In this document: positions 62,658 through 64,000 of the stretch, piece after piece
How the letters are laid out: each line of letters begins with the position of its first letter
Position numbering within the stretch: the stretch's first letter is position 1
Origin: Mucilaginibacter conchicola
GTDB lineage: Bacteria; Bacteroidota; Bacteroidia; Sphingobacteriales; Sphingobacteriaceae
NCBI RefSeq assembly: GCF_003432115.1
Contig: NZ_QWDC01000001.1
Location: 806,001 to 870,000 of the forward strand
Length of the DNA: 64,000 bases
Direction of reading: 5' to 3'
Made by a program: the position numbers and the translations under genes
The notes under the pieces: generated by a model
Seen by the model: the letters and a program-made list of their open reading frames with translations, nothing else
The model's database searches: none
What the model was told of the DNA's origin: nothing

Positions 62658-63698
62658 ATGAATTTTAATCCTATCACCATACGCGATATTGCCAAAGCCC
62701 TGGGTATTTCGGTATCAACGGTATCTAAAGCCTTGCGTGATAGTTACGAGATAAGCGACAAGACCAAAAAGCTGGTTAATGATTACGCCGAACAGAACAA
62801 TTATCGCCCCAACCCTATTGCCCAAAGTTTAAAAAAAGGGCATAGCAAGTCTATCGGGATCGTTGTTTCCACCATCGAGAACCAGTTTTTCTCGCAAGTC
62901 ATCAATGGCATCGAGTCGGTTGCTTACCAGGCAGGCTTCAATGTTATCATCACACAAACGCATGAATCTTACGAGATGGAGCTAAAGAACGTGGAGCAGT
63001 TAACACACCATGCTTTAGACGGTCTGCTCATCTCGCTCTCTACCGAAACCAAAGATGTCAGCCATCTTAAACACCTGCACCAGCAAGGTTTACCAATAGT
63101 ATTTTTTGACCGTATCACCAACGAGATTGAGACCCATAAAGTAATAGCCGATAACTTTAAAGGTGGGTATGATGCAACGAGGCAATTGCTTAATGCAGGA
63201 TATAAGAAGATAGCGCATATTACAAGTCCGCCAAATATTTCTATTACCAGCGAACGTTTTGCGGGATATGAGCACGCGTTAAAAGAGGTGGGTATGGATA
63301 TTCCATCAGCCTATATTAAACACTGTGCACATGGCGGCCGCGATATGAGCGAGATAGAAAATGCGCTGAATGAACTGCTCTCTTTGAAAGATAAACCTGA
63401 TGCAATTTTTACTACATCAGACCGTATTACCACCACAACGCTATACCTGCTCACCAAAATGGGTATCAAAATACCGGATGATATCGCGCTGGTGGGTTAT
63501 ACCAATACAACATTAGCCGATGTACTGAATCCGCCTTTAACCTCAGTTTATCAACCTGCATTTGAGATGGGCCGCAAAGCCGCAGAAATGCTTTTGAGCC
63601 TGATACTCAGCAAACACCCAGTTACCGAATTTGAGACCATCACCCTGCCAACCCAGCTTTTTGTACGGCGATCTACCCTGCCTAAAAAAGCCTTATAA
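62658..63698 (+). CDS. LacI-family regulator of uronate catabolism
   Basis: A LacI/GalR regulator. I choose ATG 62658 (MNFNPITIRDIAKALG, 346 residues) because the HTH should be close to the N-terminus; ATG 62625 is possible. HTH: TIRDIAKALGISVSTVSKAL, with the hinge helix at NPIAQSLKKG. The effector domain follows with SIGIVVSTIENQFFSQVINGIE, DGLLISLSTET, VGYTNTTLADVLNPPLTSV. It is placed after exuT and presumably represses the two uronate arms until a KDG-like inducer binds. Confidence 0.93.
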   Translation: MNFNPITIRDIAKALGISVSTVSKALRDSYEISDKTKKLVNDYAEQNNYRPNPIAQSLKKGHSKSIGIVVSTIENQFFSQVINGIESVAYQAGFNVIITQTHESYEMELKNVEQLTHHALDGLLISLSTETKDVSHLKHLHQQGLPIVFFDRITNEIETHKVIADNFKGGYDATRQLLNAGYKKIAHITSPPNISITSERFAGYEHALKEVGMDIPSAYIKHCAHGGRDMSEIENALNELLSLKDKPDAIFTTSDRITTTTLYLLTKMGIKIPDDIALVGYTNTTLADVLNPPLTSVYQPAFEMGRKAAEMLLSLILSKHPVTEFETITLPTQLFVRRSTLPKKAL

Positions 63699-63710
63699 AA
63701 TCTACCTGCT

Positions 63711-64000
63711 ATGAAGAAGACTTTATTAATTGCGCTATTTGGCTTACTCCTAACCACCGGACTAAAAGCTCAGACAGTAGCGCTCGACTACTATTTTAAC
63801 CATGAGACCCGCAAAGCAAAAGACGGTTCAGCCGAGCGTTTCCATTATACATGGGAAGATACCACACAAACAGGTTTTTCTAAATGGGGCAACGAGTTTA
63901 CAAAACTTGGTGCGAAGGTGACCTCGATTGATGCTGCGCCTACTGCCGAAAACTTATCAGGCGTTAAGGTTTATATTATTGTAGATCCGGATACCAAAAA
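63711..64000 (+). CDS. Partial exported protein, GH105-associated domain (cut by window end)
   Basis: An open gene starting at ATG 63711 and running off the window. The first 20 residues are a signal peptide (MKKTLLIALFGLLLTTGLKAQ). The visible part, DYYFNHETRKAKDGSAERFHYTW, GFSKWGNEFTKLGAKVTSID and VYIIVDPDTKK, resembles the DUF4350-type region that accompanies unsaturated rhamnogalacturonyl hydrolases (GH105/GH88) in Bacteroidota. It lies 12 bp after lacI, so it probably belongs to the same uronate or pectin programme. The catalytic part, if any, is not visible. Confidence 0.7.
   Translation, partial: MKKTLLIALFGLLLTTGLKAQTVALDYYFNHETRKAKDGSAERFHYTWEDTTQTGFSKWGNEFTKLGAKVTSIDAAPTAENLSGVKVYIIVDPDTK

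Overview
The window looks like a chromosomal stretch from a Bacteroidota bacterium, most likely family Sphingobacteriaceae and possibly a Mucilaginibacter-like soil or plant polysaccharide degrader. This rests on a SusC/SusD pair with DUF4998/DUF4959/DUF5000 surface lipoproteins, HmuY-type hemophores, many lipoproteins with an S-C-K-K style lipobox, a Bacteroidota-type promoter (TTTG, 19 bp, TAnnTTTG) before the only tRNA gene, many GH families and moderate base composition. The genus is an inference. I saw no prophage, insertion sequence, CRISPR array or rRNA.

Layout. 1-2660: housekeeping genes (MltG, a YbgC-like thioesterase, a YihY membrane protein) and tRNA-Ser(UGA). 2757-3874: a secreted GH43 enzyme. 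3881-17721: a large divergent heme/iron acquisition locus. Leftward it carries a TonB receptor, three HmuY-like lipoproteins, two lipoproteins with repeat-type surface domains, an S41 protease and a PchR-like AraC regulator. Rightward it carries HmuT, HmuU, HmuV, HmuS (frameshifted) and a fourth HmuY. Two nearly identical 23-bp near-palindromes sit at the two ends of the divergent intergenic region and look like shared iron operators. 17789-20675: an unclassified soluble protein, an ECF sigma factor with a membrane partner, and a metallophosphoesterase.

20892-24227: a compact sulfur-type operon with a TsdA-like diheme cytochrome c, a periplasmic DsrE-family protein with one cysteine, a periplasmic anion-type binding protein and a LysR regulator. 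I consider this the most interesting small system here. 24334-28917: a 1210-residue plug-without-barrel surface protein, a TlpA thioredoxin and a short SSB paralogue.

28991-48210: a carbohydrate utilisation region that appears built around alpha-galactosides: a GH36 alpha-galactosidase, a DUF5107/TPR protein, a sugar porter, galactose mutarotase and a second clan GH-D-like enzyme. An AraC regulator is divergent from these, and a SusC/SusD operon with two discoidin-like surface lipoproteins follows. 48566-54535: a stand-alone CHC2 zinc finger protein, a GH25 lysozyme, a GH92 alpha-mannosidase, an SDR/AraC pair, a small acidic protein and two palindromic intergenic repeats.

54547-64000: a divergent uronate regulon. 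YhcH, GH88 and mannonate dehydratase UxuA run left. KduI, an SDR-type mannonate oxidoreductase, KDG kinase, KDPG aldolase, a hexuronate transporter, a LacI regulator and a truncated pectin-related gene run right. Together they take unsaturated uronates and hexuronates to pyruvate and glyceraldehyde-3-phosphate. An inverted pair of 16-bp sites between the two arms is a candidate operator.
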